A stretch of 64,000 bases of DNA from Sophora flavescens (Eukaryota; Streptophyta; Magnoliopsida; Fabales; Fabaceae), in the NCBI GenBank assembly GCA_030762895.1, contig CM061062.1, forward strand, positions 287,738,397-287,802,396, in the 5' to 3' direction. The notes beneath the pieces are model-generated. The model was not told where the DNA came from. It saw nothing but the letters and a program-made list of their open reading frames with translations, and made no database searches. A program made the position numbers and the translations under genes. Shown here in pieces: positions 1-11,900 of this stretch; within the stretch, counting starts at the first letter, position 1; each line of letters starts with the position of its first letter.

Positions 1-251
1 GGGCCATTCTGATGTTAACCCGTTGAGAGGTCCCTACTCTCTGCTGGTAGGTTAAAATGGATTGCCTCCCCATTAGGCATTCTAAGAGGCACATACTGAA
101 AACCAATCAGGAAGAGAGGAGTAACCCTTTCACATTCTGATGGATTCTACGATGCTCCAAGGTAAACAATCTTCTCCTCTCCTTCGATTAACATGTGTAA
201 TATGCTATGATTTGTATCTGTATGATGTTTAGAATTATAGGTTATCCTTCA
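1..251 (+). repeat. 5' LTR of copia copy A (left part missing)
   Basis: The sequence matches the right part of 5835-6244 and, inverted, 58918-59354. It ends in ...ATCCTTCA two bases before the primer-binding site. The left part lies outside the window. Confidence 0.9.
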
Positions 252-253
252 AT

Positions 254-265
254 TGGTATCAGAGC
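254..265 (+). promoter_or_regulatory. Primer-binding site, copia copy A
   Basis: TGGTATCAGAGC, the initiator-tRNA-Met type site used by most plant copia elements, lies directly after the 5' LTR. Confidence 0.9.
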
Positions 266-705
266 CTTAACAGATACATATTATAGCTGTTATTTCGTGG
301 TTTATTTCAAGAGATTAGTTCTGTTTTCCACAATCTCATTCTCGAATTCGAAACCCCTATTCAAGCTAATGTTTTCGATAATTGATTGATGGGTTTTCCT
401 TTCTGCATATAAACGAACAACATACTAAAAGATCATGAGATTACGTCATGTATTTCGTTGAAATCGAATGGAAGAATTTCACGTTTTCAAACGAAAACCA
501 TTTTTCGATCTAAAACAGGTTCCGCATTTTTCGTTCCATAAAATCAAAAAATTATTTGGGGCTTCTCATCATCAGTGTTTTGCGACCATAACCTTAGAAT
601 TACACATCATTATGTTGTCTGTATTGAGAGAACAAATCGGGTCTGTATCGCGGGTCACTTCGACCCGTTTTTGGTTGCTGGGCGAGGAAGATGACCTTTC
701 CAGAT

Positions 706-1018
706 TCGCCCCGCGAGTGTATGCTCGCCTCGCGATTCTGGGCATCAGCATCTGTTGGAATTCCATATTCGCCTCGCGAGAGCTTTGCTCGCCTCGCGAA
801 CCTGAAAGTCAGCAGAACAGTGAAAATTTCATCCTCTCTGGTTCGCCCCGCGACTACTCTTCTCGCCTCGCGACCCCGAAGGCTGACTGTTCTGGGAAAA
901 TGCAAGGTTTCTGGGTCGCCTCGCGAACACTTGACTCGCCTCGCGAGTACCCGCGAGAAGACCAAACGTTGCTGACTTTTCACAATATTCGCCTCGCGAA
1001 GGGGTGCTCGCCTCGCGA
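706..1018 (+). repeat. Paired-motif array TCGCC(T/C)CGCGA in copia leader
   Basis: Ten copies of an 11-bp motif start at 706, 725, 769, 789, 843, 863, 916, 936, 989 and 1008. They form five pairs with starts 19-20 bp apart, and the pairs recur every 63-74 bp (mostly 73-74). The sequence between motifs is related to the U3 array of the Athila-type LTR at 43292-43594 read on the other strand, for example the shared stretch around 'AACGTTTGGTCTTCTCGCG'. A TATA-like AGTATAATTG follows at 1038-1047, about 20 bp beyond the last motif, as in the Athila-type LTRs. This looks like a piece of another element's promoter captured by the copia leader. Frames through it give arginine/serine-rich peptides that I regard as meaningless. 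Confidence 0.85.
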
Positions 1019-1047
1019 GTGGACTTAATTTCTGAACAGTATAATTG

Positions 1048-1467
1048 TAGCATGACTATTGATATTTTGTATAGTTATGAACTCACCTATCGTGGGTATA
1101 ATTATACAAAATTTGTGTTGTTAAATAATTAATTATTCTAATGTGTTATATTTGTATTATATTAATAATAATTATACCTTACGTGTGTACTATTATTAAT
1201 GTAATTCGTTATTATACATCGTACTATTGTCTCAAGCTTATGTCAATTATGGTTTTCAAGTACCCTAACGGTATTAGAAATTTTGGTGATGTAAGTTTTG
1301 TACATTGTATTATTCTTCTTATTATATTTCTTATTTATTATGATTCGGGACCCTTAGGCGGAATTATAATGAATAAGAAATTTGTATTATGGGCAAGATT
1401 GGTCGAACATATATATGGAATCATATTACCTTTCAATTCTTAATGATTCCTTATTCTTTGTTTTATA
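1048..1467 (+). other. Copia copy A leader, AT-rich, no convincing gene
   Basis: This untranslated leader lies between the motif array and gag. The stretch 1245-1443 is nearly identical to 63765-63968 (inverted) in copy B, so a short open frame here is shared. It sits upstream of gag, has no recognisable domain and contains GTAAG-like sequence, so it is more likely conserved non-coding leader than protein. Confidence 0.5.
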
Positions 1468-2370
1468 TCACCTCCTTCCCAAATTCTGTCAAAACTCTAA
1501 ATAGGACAAACTATGAGGACTGGAAAGAGTCTCTAGATCTCTACTTAACCATTGCCGACTTGGATCCGGCCTTGAGGGAAAGACAAGCCAGCAGCTCTCA
1601 CAAATGAGTCTACTTGCAGACAGAGGATTGCTTATGAGAAATGGGAACACTCTAATAGAGTGTGCCTGAAAGTGATGAAGTATACTATGGAAAAATCCAT
1701 CGTGCAGAGTATCATAGAGACCGATAATGTTAAAGAATATCAGAAAGCTGTTGGGGAGAAATTTATGACTTTTGAGAAGGCTCAAAAAAGTCAGTATCTT
1801 TCCTTGTTTGACAAGACCAAATATGATGGGGTCAGTGGTGTGTGTGAGCATATCATGAAGGCGATGCACTATTACAACAAACTCAAATCTCTTAAAGTTG
1901 AAATTGGCGAAAGTACTTTAATCTACCGGGTTCTTGAATCTCTTCCTTCACAATTCGATGTTATGAAGACCTCTTACAATACAATGTATAGGCTGAATGG
2001 ACAAAGGACGACATGATTGCCATTGTTACACAAGAAGAAGAGTCCATTAAAAAGGGTAAATCACACAAAGGCTCATTTTGTTTCATCCGATCCAAATCCA
2101 ACTTCTAAGTCGGGCTCAAGATTTGTGAAGAAAGATCAAAAGGGAAAGAAGAAAAATGCAAAGCAAAGATCTCAGGCTAAGAAAAGTTTCTTCAAGGGTA
2201 ACTGCAAGTATTGTAAGAAGTATGGTCACAAGGTAGATGATTGCTATTTCTTGAAAAAGAAACAAGAGAAGCAAGGTATATTCCTGGCTCTAACATGCTT
2301 TGAATCCAATGTCATTGATGTTCCTCCAAATACTTGGTGGTTAGATTCAGTGCAACCATTCATGTTGTGA
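1468..2370 (+). pseudogene. gag: Copia gag (UBN2-type) with zinc knuckle, broken
   Basis: Translated pieces match the gag of copy B: the NYEDWKESLDLYLTIADLD region, then the capsid-like segment ending near YRVLESLPSQFDVMKTSYN, then a basic stretch and a CCHC knuckle (CKYCKKYGHKVDDC, about 2200-2250). The start codon is lost: copy B has ATGTCAGCC, whereas copy A reads ATATCACC at about 1470. A frameshift near 1580-1600 and another near 2000 split the frame. Gag would form the virus-like particle that packages element RNA. Confidence 0.85.
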
Positions 2371-3715
2371 ATTCTTTGCGGGGGTTCACAAGCCCGAGGA
2401 AACCAGGTGATCTTGAGTCTAAAATTATTATGGGAGATGGAGCTGGAGTTTCTGTTATTGACATTGGAATTGTTTCTTTACTTTTGCCTTCTGGACATAA
2501 TTTGGTTTTAAGAGATGTGGTATGCACCTTCTATGAGAAGGAACTTGATTTCTGCTTTCTGCTTTGGATAAATGTGGTTACACCTTTAAGTTTGGTAGTG
2601 GAAAATTGATTGTTTGTTCGATTCTATTTCCGTTGGTTCGGGGGTTTTACGTGATGGCCTTTATATGTTAAATCTACATGACATGTCACACCCAATTCTC
2701 TTGGAAACAAACGCAGAGGATTAATGAACATTCTTCTATGTTATGGCATCGACGTTTGGGGCATATTTCTAGGCCCCGTATTGAGAGGCTAGTCAAGGAA
2801 GGTATTCTTCATGATCTAGACTTCTCCGATTTTGATACATGTATTGATTGCATCAAGGGCAAATTTACTGCCAAGGTTAGGAATAAAGCAGCAAATAGGT
2901 GTGATGATGTGCTACAGTTGATTCACACCGACCTGTGTGGACCTATTACACCCACTGCCATGGGTGGATATGGGTATTTCATTACCTTTATAGATGACTT
3001 CTCGAGATATGGATGGATAGATCTCCTTCAAGAAAAGTCTAGTTCCCTAGATGCTTTCAAATCTTTTAAGGCTGCTGTTGAGTTGAAAACAGGTAGGAAG
3101 ATAAAATGTGTAAGATCTGACAGAGGTGGAGAATTCTATGGTAGATATAATGAGACGGGTAGAAACCCGGGACCTTTTGCCGATTTTCTTGAGGAATGCG
3201 GTATTGAAGCTCAATACACTATGCCTGGTACTCCCGAGCAAAATGGAGTTGCGAGAAAGGCGTAATCGCACACTTATGGATATGGTAAGATGTATGTTGA
3301 GCCATTCATCATTTCCAGACTTTCTTTGGGGAGATGCCTTAAAAACTACTGTCTACATTCTAAATCAAGTACCCAAAGAAGTCTGTACCAAAAAGTCCAT
3401 ATGAGCTTATGAGTGGAAAGAAGCCGAGTTTGAAACATTTTCATGTATGGGGTTGTAAGGCGAAGGTTAGACCTTATAATCCTCGGTCTAAGAAGCTTGA
3501 TCTTAAGACTGTTAGTGGTTTCTTTATTGGCTATTGTGTGGGTTCCGGAGGTAGCAGATTCTATTGTCCATCTCATTCTATGCGAGTCGTCGAACTGATC
3601 GAGCGATTTTCTTTGAGGATGACTTGGATAGTGGGAGTGATATACCACGACCGCTTACTCTTAGAGAAGATCGCACCATAGTTCCTATACCACTGTTCCT
3701 TTTCCCTGCGAAGTT
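2334..3715 (+). pseudogene. Copia protease, GAG-pre-integrase and integrase, broken
   Basis: The protease motif begins as W-W-L-D-S but the frame is lost one codon later; copy B reads D-S-G-A-T there, so a G is missing near 2351. A pre-integrase zinc-binding segment (SSMLWHRRLGHISRPRIERL, about 2735-2795) is followed by the integrase core: first Asp in LIHTDLCGP (about 2920), second in VRSDRGGEF (about 3115), third acidic region near QNGVA where a single-base loss breaks the frame (about 3255). Further indels fall near 3400 and 3600. The parts are all recognisable but cannot make one protein. Confidence 0.85.
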
Positions 3716-3753
3716 ATGATTCCAACAATGATGATGATGATCGAATATTCAAC

Positions 3754-4960
3754 ATGAAGATGGTGTGGCAAAGACCACTAGTAGATGAACAAGAACATGA
3801 TCTTATTGTTGATGAAGTTCCACCGAGACGATCTCAAAGAGTGCGCAGACCTTCCATACCGGATGATTATGTTGTATATCTTCGGGAACATGAGTTTGAC
3901 CTCAATGATGATGATGATCCTATTACCTTTAAGGAGGCAATTTCTAGCTCTCATGCTTCTGATTGGCTGAATGCTATGCATGATGAGTTGTCTTCTATGT
4001 CTCATAATGGTGTTTGGAAGCTAGAGGATTTACCAATTGGTTGTAAACCTGTTGGATGCAAATGGGTTTTCAAAACCAAACGCACTCCGGATGGTAAAGT
4101 TGAAAGGTACAAAGCCGATCGGTAGCTAAAGGCTATAACCAAAGAGAAGGCATTGACTATAAGGAGACTTTCTCACCAGTCTCTACAAAAGATTCATTTC
4201 GAGTTGTCATGGCTTTGGTAGCTCATTTTGATCTAGAACTTCACCAGATGGATGTGAAGACGGCTTTTCTGAATGGAGACCTTACTGAAGATGTTTACAT
4301 GGTTCAGCTGAAGGTTTTACTTGAAACGTGCAAAGAGCACTTGGTTTGCAAGTCTGAATAAGTCTATTTATGGATCAAACAGGCCTCCAGACAATGGTAT
4401 TTGAAGTTTGACCAGGTTGTCACTTCTCTTGGCTTCAAAGAAAATGCCTCAGATCAATGCGTTTACTTGAAGACTTGTGAGGGTGAGTTCATCATTCTCG
4501 TTCTATATGTTGATGATATACTTCTTGCTAGCAGTTGTGTTAAAATTCTGATCGAGACAAAACTCATGTTGAGTAGCCACTTTGATATGAAAGACCTTGG
4601 TGATGCTTCGTTGTTTTAGGCATCCGATTTATCGTGATAGGTCACGTGGTGTTCTTGGATTGTCTCAAAAAGGATATATTGAAAAGGTCCTCAAAAGGTT
4701 TAATATGCATTCTTGCTCCCCATGTGCTTTTCTGTTCAAAAGGGTGAGGAAAAATTTTTCTAAATCTCAATGTCCTCAAAATGATGTAGAAATAAATGAA
4801 ATGGAAAAAGTCCCATATGCTTCCATTGTTGGCGCTTTTAATGTATGCTCAAGTTTGTACTCGTCCCGACATTGCTTTTCTGTAAATGCTTTAGGGAGAT
4901 ACTTGAACAACCCGGTTTGGGTCATTGGAAAGCCGTAAAAAGGTCATGAGATATTTGCGG
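3754..4960 (+). pseudogene. Copia reverse transcriptase, broken
   Basis: Conserved copia RT landmarks occur in order: the W-L-N-A-M-x-D-E-L and V-G-C-K-W-V-F-K-T-K blocks (3960-4085), the L-H-Q-M-D-V-K-T-A-F-L-N-G block (4240-4275), and the catalytic L-Y-V-D-D-I-L-L block (about 4500-4530). Frameshifts occur near 4120, 4310-4370, 4615 and 4730. The enzyme would copy element RNA to DNA; this copy cannot. Confidence 0.85.
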
Positions 4961-5504
4961 GAACCAAAGATTATATGTTGACCTATAAGAAGTCTCGATC
5001 AACTTCAGTCACCGGTTATTCTCGATTCGATTTCGCAGTTTGCCCCGACGACCAAAAATCTACTGCTGCTTTATCTTCATGATGGCGGGAGGAGCTATTT
5101 CTTGAAAAGCGTCAAACAGACGCTTACACTACTTCTACCATGGAAGCAGAGTATGTTGCTTGCTATGAGGCTACTTGTCAAGCCATGTGGTGAAAAATTT
5201 AATTTCGGCTTTCATATTGTTGAAAGCATATCTAGGCCACTTGTGATATATTGTGACAATACTCGCTGCCAGCACTTCTCTCATAACAATAGAAGCTCTT
5301 CTCGCACTAAGCATTTTGATGTGAAATATTTGTTCGTTAGAGAGAAGATTCAGGGAGTTTCGCACTCGTATTGAGCATATTGATACAGGAAACATGCTTG
5401 GCTGATCCACTAACCAAAGGCTTAACTGTTGGAATATTCCTAATCATTTAATTAATATGGGATTAGTTAAGTCTTTTGATGTATTGGATAAGTGGGAGTC
5501 TTAA
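4961..5504 (+). pseudogene. Copia RNase H, broken
   Basis: Fragments of a copia RNase H are spread over three frames: D-F-A-like segment about 5030, STMEAEYVAC-like about 5140-5165, the I-Y-C-D-N block about 5250, and the SSRTKHFDVKYLFVRE block about 5300-5345. Pol ends with K-W-E-S and a stop at 5502-5504. Confidence 0.8.
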
Positions 5505-5821
5505 AAAATTATTTGCCCATTATCGTTTTTATGAGATATGTAAATTGACATCACTCTTGTTTCCATATCTCTTATAGCATTTTAAGATGCTTGGACCATT
5601 CTTGAATTGCATATTTCTCTTTATTAATTATATGCAATTTTATATTCATCATTCTTTATGTGAGATATGAGTCTTTAGCATGTATGATTTACTTCCCTAT
5701 CGGATACTATTTCTGCATTGTTAAAGCTTATATTTCTTATACTGCTGGTTAACGTGTGCTCTGATCGTAACTGGTATTTCTTCTTAATAATTGTTATATT
5801 TTAATAATTGATTAATGCTAT

Positions 5822-5834
5822 CCAAGTGGGAGAA
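5822..5834 (+). promoter_or_regulatory. Polypurine tract, copia copy A
   Basis: CCAAGTGGGAGAA immediately precedes the 3' LTR. The same tract precedes the LTR of copy B (59355-59369, minus strand). Confidence 0.85.
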
Positions 5835-6244
5835 TGTTAAATTTTAATGTGTATAATATGTGGATTAGCATTAATTGGTGATTAAATTATAATTAAATTA
5901 TTAATATATCAGTTATAAAATTAATTCTTAATTACGTAACCAATTGGTGAAATTGTTGTTGGGTATTTACTAAGAGTGACCCTATGATGGGGTGCCATTC
6001 TCGATGTTAACCCGCTTGAGAGGTCCCTACTCTCTGCTGGTAGGTTAAAAGGGATTGCCTCCCCATTAGGCATTCTAAGAGACACATACTGAAAACCAAT
6101 CAGGAAGAGAGGAGTAACCCTTTCACATTCTGATGGATTCTACGATGCTCCAAGGTAAACAATATTCTCCTCTCATTCGATTAACATATGTAATATGCTA
6201 TGATTTGTATCTGTATGATGTTTAGAATTATAGGTTATCCTTCG
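5835..6244 (+). repeat. 3' LTR of copia copy A
   Basis: This 410-bp LTR starts TGTTAAATTTTAATG and ends ...TTATCCTTCG, where copy B ends TTATCCTTCA. It is homologous to 58918-59354 and 1-251. Confidence 0.92.
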
Positions 6245-6404
6245 TAATACTCCTTGTGCTAAGGATATTTATGAGCGATGGAGTGGTTTCCTACCATTTG
6301 ACGAAAGCAATAATAATCTATTAGCTACCAGGCCGGGCAATTGCATGGAGGGGTATGAACTGTGTCGTGCATGTCACTTTATAGTATTTGAGTCATCCTA
6401 CTAG
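6243..6404 (+). other. Open segment of 53 codons, possible exon fragment
   Basis: Directly after the LTR the plus strand is open for 53 codons, with a cysteine-containing sequence (around PCAKDIYERWSGF and GYELCRACHF) that does not look like low-complexity DNA. It may be what remains of a gene hit by copy A. I do not recognise the family, there is no start codon, and chance is not excluded. Confidence 0.2.
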
Positions 6405-7088
6405 AATAGAATGATAACCCTACGTGGTCTCGTCCTAATTTGGACGTTGGACTCGGTTGGCTGCCCAGAACATACTTCAATGGATAACCTTTTGCATAAA
6501 ATAGTAATATGTTTATATTAGGGATTTGCTAATGTAAATTCATCCATTTTTTAGAATGTGTATGTTAGCAAGCTACACCTTCGAATGTAGTTGACAATTA
6601 GTGTATGTTGGATTACAAAGTTATTCATAAGTGAACTTGAAATCACAAAATTCCCATGTATGTTAAATTTTAAGAAAATATTCTTTCATACAATACCATA
6701 TGTGCTTGTTGTATTATTGCCCAATTATAATAATAGCACACGTGGATTATTTCCCACAAAACAAGTAGATTATTTTCCACTTCAGCACTCACACTGTTAC
6801 CTATCAGTTAAGTCGCAATTTTTTTCCAGTCTTGCTTTCCCCAACGACAACTTCTCTTCAATACAAAACCCAAAAATTACAAAAATGCATACAGAATCAT
6901 CAGAAGGGTAAACTTGCGGCCATACAAAAATGCATACAGAATGCATACACAAAAATGCATACAGCATCTCAATGACCTTACCCATGTTACCCGGTGAGCT
7001 AAACTTGTGAATGATACAGTGAGTGTGTGTTTGAATAAGCATTTGATAAAATTGATTTTGAATAGAATTGATTTTGTAAAACTAAGTA
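6405..7088. other. Intergenic, no gene seen
   Basis: AT-rich host DNA. A short imperfect repeat of AAAATGCATACAG occurs at about 6890-6966. No convincing coding sequence. Confidence 0.5.
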
Positions 7089-7725
7089 TGTGTTTGGTTT
7101 CACTTCTGGAGGTACCAGAAGTACTTGTGCACCTATCAAACGTGATTCTTGGAAAAAAAGAGGTGTTTGAGAACATGTTTGTGGAAGTAATTTTGCATTC
7201 AGAATTAATTCTACCAGAAGCAGCTTAGTGTGTGTTTGGATGAGCGTTTGACAAACGTGATTTTGGATGAAATTGATTTTGTAGAATTGATTTCAATACA
7301 ATTGAGTTTGAAGTAAAGTGATTTATGTTTGGATGTTTTTACTTTGAAAGCAAGTTTGATGTAAAACTTAGTATAATTTTTCAATCCAAAAGCAGAAGCT
7401 ACTCTAAGTCGCTTACGGCGGGAATCAATTCTGGATGCAAAATTGCTTCCACAAACATGTTCCCAAACACCTCTTTTTTTACAAGAATCACGTTTGACAG
7501 GTGCAGAAGCACTTCTGGTGCCTCCAGAAGTGAAACCAAACACACACTTAGAGTAGCTTCTGCTTTTGGATTGAAAAATTATACTAAGTTTTACATCAAA
7601 CTTGCTTTCAAAGTAAAAACATCCAAACATAAATCACTTTACTTCAAACTCAATTGTATTGAAATCAATTCTACAAAATCAATTCCATCCAAAATCACAT
7701 TTGTCAAACGCTCATCCAAACACAC
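7089..7725. repeat. Long foldback (MITE-like inverted repeats, nested)
   Basis: 7229-7409 and 7546-7725 are near-perfect inverted repeats of about 180 bp; the outer end reads GTGTGTTTGGATGAGCG and its complement. The 137-bp loop (7410-7546) is itself an inverted copy of 7089-7217, so two hairpins overlap. The 'GTGTTTGGAT' start is common in plant MITEs. A target duplication is not clear. Decayed relatives continue to about 7940. Confidence 0.85.
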
Positions 7726-8960
7726 TAATTTTGTTAGAATCGAGTTTTAAGTGAATGATTTATGTTTGGATGTTTTCATTTTGAAAGCAAGTTAGATGTA
7801 AAAATTAGTATAAAATTTTTCACTCAACGCAAAAGCTACTTTTTGTATCTTCTAATTCAGAATCGTTTCTGAAGGTAAAATCAATTCTACCTGACAATAA
7901 TCAAACACTTCATTTTTATTAAAATCACATTTGCCTGGATCTAAAATCAATTCCGGTGGTTTCTAACTTGAAACCAATCAAACAATCGGTAGAATGTGAA
8001 GGAAGAGAGCAAAATGGTGCCGTTTGACAAGCAGTGATGCAAAGCGAAGAGTGTAGTCTCGGCCTCTCAAGGAATGTCATGTTTGAAGCAAAAGAATGTG
8101 AAAAGGAAAACAACATAGAAAACATACTTTTATTTTAAACACCGAACTCAACATAAACCAGACTCCATAGCACCCACCAACCTCACAACTTCACCATCAC
8201 TGCCAGCAACGGTCCGACGCCACAACCATTTAACAAAGCCACCACCAAACAACCCAACAAAATCAAATCCCCACTAGTAACCTGTTTATCCAACAACCTA
8301 AAGGAATAGCCACTCAACCACCACAATCACATCCATTGTTTACCCACCATGTTCAACCACTTGACCATAAACTAGTATTTCTCATTTTCTTCTGCAAAAA
8401 TGCTAGATGCACACCTCTACCACTCACATCTCAAAACATATAAGGCATGTGGCAATTTTAGAGTATAGAGCCGGGACCAGGACCAGTTTAGTTGCAACTA
8501 AATGGTGAAAACCATGCAGACATGAGGAGAAGTTGTGTAAGTATGTAGGAATAGCATCATTTCGTTCTTCTGCTTGGTTTCTTTATAGAAAGTGAAAAAC
8601 AGGCAAAAAGTTCAGATATCACCAAAATCCATTCCATCACAGATTCACAGTTCATTCTAAATTTCTAATCCAAGGAGCAAGCAGGATTCTTTTTATTTTT
8701 TATTTTGTATTTTGGATATCATAATAACTTAATAAGAAATCAACACCACTTTACAAATGCAGAATGCAAGTAAAAGGAAGAGAAAAAGAGGGAGGAGGGA
8801 GGGAAAGATTACAACAGAACCCGGCATAGACAATAACAATGAATAAAGAAAAGTACAACAAAAATCAACTACAATCTCAACAACAAAAAAATTCAAAAAG
8901 AAAGCATAAGAAAAATTGCAAACCAGGCTAAATACACCTTTAAGTTGTGACGCAGAAGCT
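7726..8960. other. Decayed repeat remnants and 3' flank of the MYCBP-like gene
   Basis: 7740-7940 resembles the foldback arms but is decayed. About 8160-8400 is CA-rich and non-coding. On the minus strand an AATAAA-type signal (plus TTTATT at 8692-8697) lies about 265 bp past the stop codon of the MYCBP-like gene and could end its transcript. Confidence 0.45.
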
Positions 8961-11900
8961 TTAGACCCCATCTTTTGGGGATTCATCATCAATTGTTTCC
9001 TTGGTAGATGTCATGGCCAAGGCATGCGAGCTTTTCAGTTCCTCTAACTGTCAAGCAGTATAGGACATAGTGAATTAATAAAACTTAAGATCAGTCAAAC
9101 ATTAAAATAAAAGCAACTAACTTAAAAGAATTACTGGAATGTTGGCATAGCAGATATCACAATTCACATGCCAAGATTACCAAATTACCTGTTAGAAAAG
9201 GTTAACATCTTTTAAGAAGTAAAATTTTGGAGAACTTTGCATTCATTTCAGTGTTATGTATAGGAAGCAACAATAGTTAACCCTCAAACCCTTAAAAAAA
9301 ATTAACTTGACCGGTGAGATTATGAAAGCTGCAAATCTATTCTTAGAATTTGGACTTTAGGACTTTAGGCCTAAGATCAAGAGGTGAGGATTGTCCAAGC
9401 CTTATAAGAACTACTTTGACCATATCTCTAATAGATGTGGGATCTCAACATCTATGAATTTTTTTCCTTTTCTACCACAGAAAATCTATCAATATGCTAC
9501 CGGTGATCAAGTTATCACGAAGAGATAATGATTGGTTGATGTCCTGCTTTCTTCTCTTTTTCTGTCGGTCCCCAACCTCCATCCTTTCTATGCCCTGACG
9601 CTCAACTTCATGATTCCTAAATCTTTTTTCAATTCCCATTTCCCCCTATTTTGTTTCATCCATTACCTTCATGTGCCCTTGAAGACAACCAACTTCCCTA
9701 ATCACAAGACTAATATCCATCACAGCATACATTTCTAATCCATGTTCTTTTGCTAATCAAAGATCCCCGCCTATCTTTTCAGCTCATGTTAAACTATATT
9801 AAACTTTTTATCATAGACTTTACACACAGTTAGTATATTCACTTCCCCTGCAGCTTTGAATCCCAATATCCCAACTTTTACAACCCCAGCACGTTAATAA
9901 GCACTAAGCAGCAAATTGCAAGTATATCAACTTTTTAAAGTTGCATATACAAACAACACCCAGAATCGTTGCATCATGATAAATATTAATTTTATATACT
10001 CCTATGTACTGGGAATTTAAAAGATGGCATATATCTCATATCAGCTTGTACCATAGGCTGTATTTCAATTACAATTTACAAACATGTCTACTACTTGGGA
10101 GCAATATGTAATACTTTTTCGAATAATGTGATTGATATAACCAGGGAAATGTGATTGATATAAGTAGAAAACTTAGATATAATTCTATAGGTACATTAGG
10201 TGTTGTTTTCCAATCATTGTTATCAGTATCTTACGATTCTTACGATTCGTATCTCGATTCGAAACGAAATCGCATGCAATCGATACGTATCCTAGTGTGA
10301 ATCTCTTTTGGACTTGAATCTCAGCATGAATCTCGATTCATGGTTGAATCGCACGGTACAAATTCCATCATTGGTGCAACTCAAAGACGGGCTAAGCCGA
10401 GCAACTTAGTTTCTAAAAGGCATGCTAGGATTGTTTTTTGCACTTTTTTTCTTAGACGAAACCAAACCTTCCAATTAACCCCTATAATGCATTTTTTGGT
10501 TTCCACTCCCTCCTATAGTGCATTTTTTTTATTCTTTCTACCTACACAATGCTTCGTGCCTACTCTTCTCCTTCATTCTTCTCTGTTTTTTGGTCCCCTG
10601 TCTTGTTCTCACTCTATTTTTTATGATTTGAATCTTGCTTTATTTTTCACTTGTTTTTACTTAAAAATGACATATTTTTATTGACCATGTATCTTACAAT
10701 TCATAATAAGATTCGATTCACGATTCGGAAAATAGGTCTTCCGATTCATGATTCGAATCTCGATTTGATAACCTTGTTTCCGATAACAACAGGACATGTG
10801 TAACAGCTGTTACACATGTTATATTTTTATTGATGAGTTGTGTCATATTGTCATTGGAAAACGACACCTATTATACTTATCAAACTGTACCTAAGTCTTG
10901 TCTTTGATATAACTAGGGAAAACTTGTTCACAGATATCAAGCAAACAAAACAACAGAAGAATCTGATGAACAGATTGCAGGTTGCAGGTATGGATAAAAC
11001 ACCAAGCTGACATATTCAACAAAAATGGAAGCCAAACTGTTTGCAATAAATATTTAAATATCATTTTGCCAATGCCCAAACACGATTTTTTTGGCAAGGA
11101 AATGAATGAGTCAGTCAGTGTCAGGCAAATCTACAAGCACTTCAGAAGTTAACCCATCATGACTTGATCCTAATATTCTTTTTGGTCTTTGACCGGGTAT
11201 TCCCACAGGCATAGCTATAAGACTAACCCTGAGGCCGGGGTGATGCTTAGATAAAGTTATCGTCAAAGTGACAACTCCAAGATTCGAACCTCTGGCCTTG
11301 AAGTTAAATCCACACATTTAGTAAGTATGGAAGCTCAATGTGATACTTAAGCCATGAAGCTCTCCCACCTCATGGACTAGACGACTAGTATTTTGGATTG
11401 GGATCTTCTCATGGGCATAAAGTCATAACAGTTCTTTTGGGGGTGCAGTCTACTTCTACTACAACTCATAACTATTGATTGGCTTGATGCTACTATGACA
11501 CGCTATAAAATAATTCCCAAAAAAAAAAGGCACCTCTTTGCAGGTTTTCTGATGTGCAGTGAAAAGCTCATTATATTTGATTTGTAGATCAGAGAATTCA
11601 GCTTGCAATTTTTCATGTTCAGAGATAGAAGGACAGCTTAATCTGTGTTGAATGAACCTATGAAAAGAAAATAAGCATTTATCAGTTATCACTGTAAGTT
11701 TTCACAAACATCCCGCATCACAAAAAAATAAAATAAAATAAAATATAAATATAAATAATCTGAAAAAATTAAGTAAACATAACATACTCAAGTGCAGAAG
11801 AAGGTTTGTCATTTTGCTCATATAAAGCAACAAGAACTGCAAAAACACTTAGATTGATTAAATTCAACAATGAGAGGAGAAAGAAGAATCAAAGAAGCGA

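Larger units (their letters stand above)
1..6244 (+). mobile_element. Ty1/copia LTR retrotransposon, copy A (decayed)
   Basis: The element has a 5' LTR (cut by the window start), a primer-binding site matching the initiator-Met type (TGGTATCAGAGC), a long leader, gag, protease, integrase, RT and RNase H in copia order, a polypurine tract and a 3' LTR. The reading frame is broken many times by single-base indels. A second, better kept copy of the same family lies in opposite orientation at 58918-64000, and comparing the two shows where copy A is damaged. The leader carries a GC-rich paired-motif array that is foreign in composition to the rest of the element. Confidence 0.92.
9048..11533. other. 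Large intron of the MYCBP-like gene, repeat-bearing
   Basis: Non-coding between two conserved exons. It contains a foldback-like repeat (10215-10795) and a possible SINE (11105-11400). Nothing else coding is seen. Confidence 0.7.

Noticed and set aside
706..1018. CRISPR-like regularity of the GC-rich repeats
   Set aside because: Motifs are 11 bp, paired and imperfect, the sequence between them is conserved between elements rather than unique, and this is a plant genome.
468..1028. Long open frame across the leader array (S-P-R-E / A-R-L-A peptides)
   Set aside because: The peptides only reflect the repeated GC-rich motif; frames are open on both strands, similar frames appear wherever the array occurs, and spacing does not keep frame.
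1141..1443. Leader open frame shared by copia copies A and B as a gene
   Set aside because: High nucleotide identity is expected between copies of one element; no domain, and it lies in the leader.
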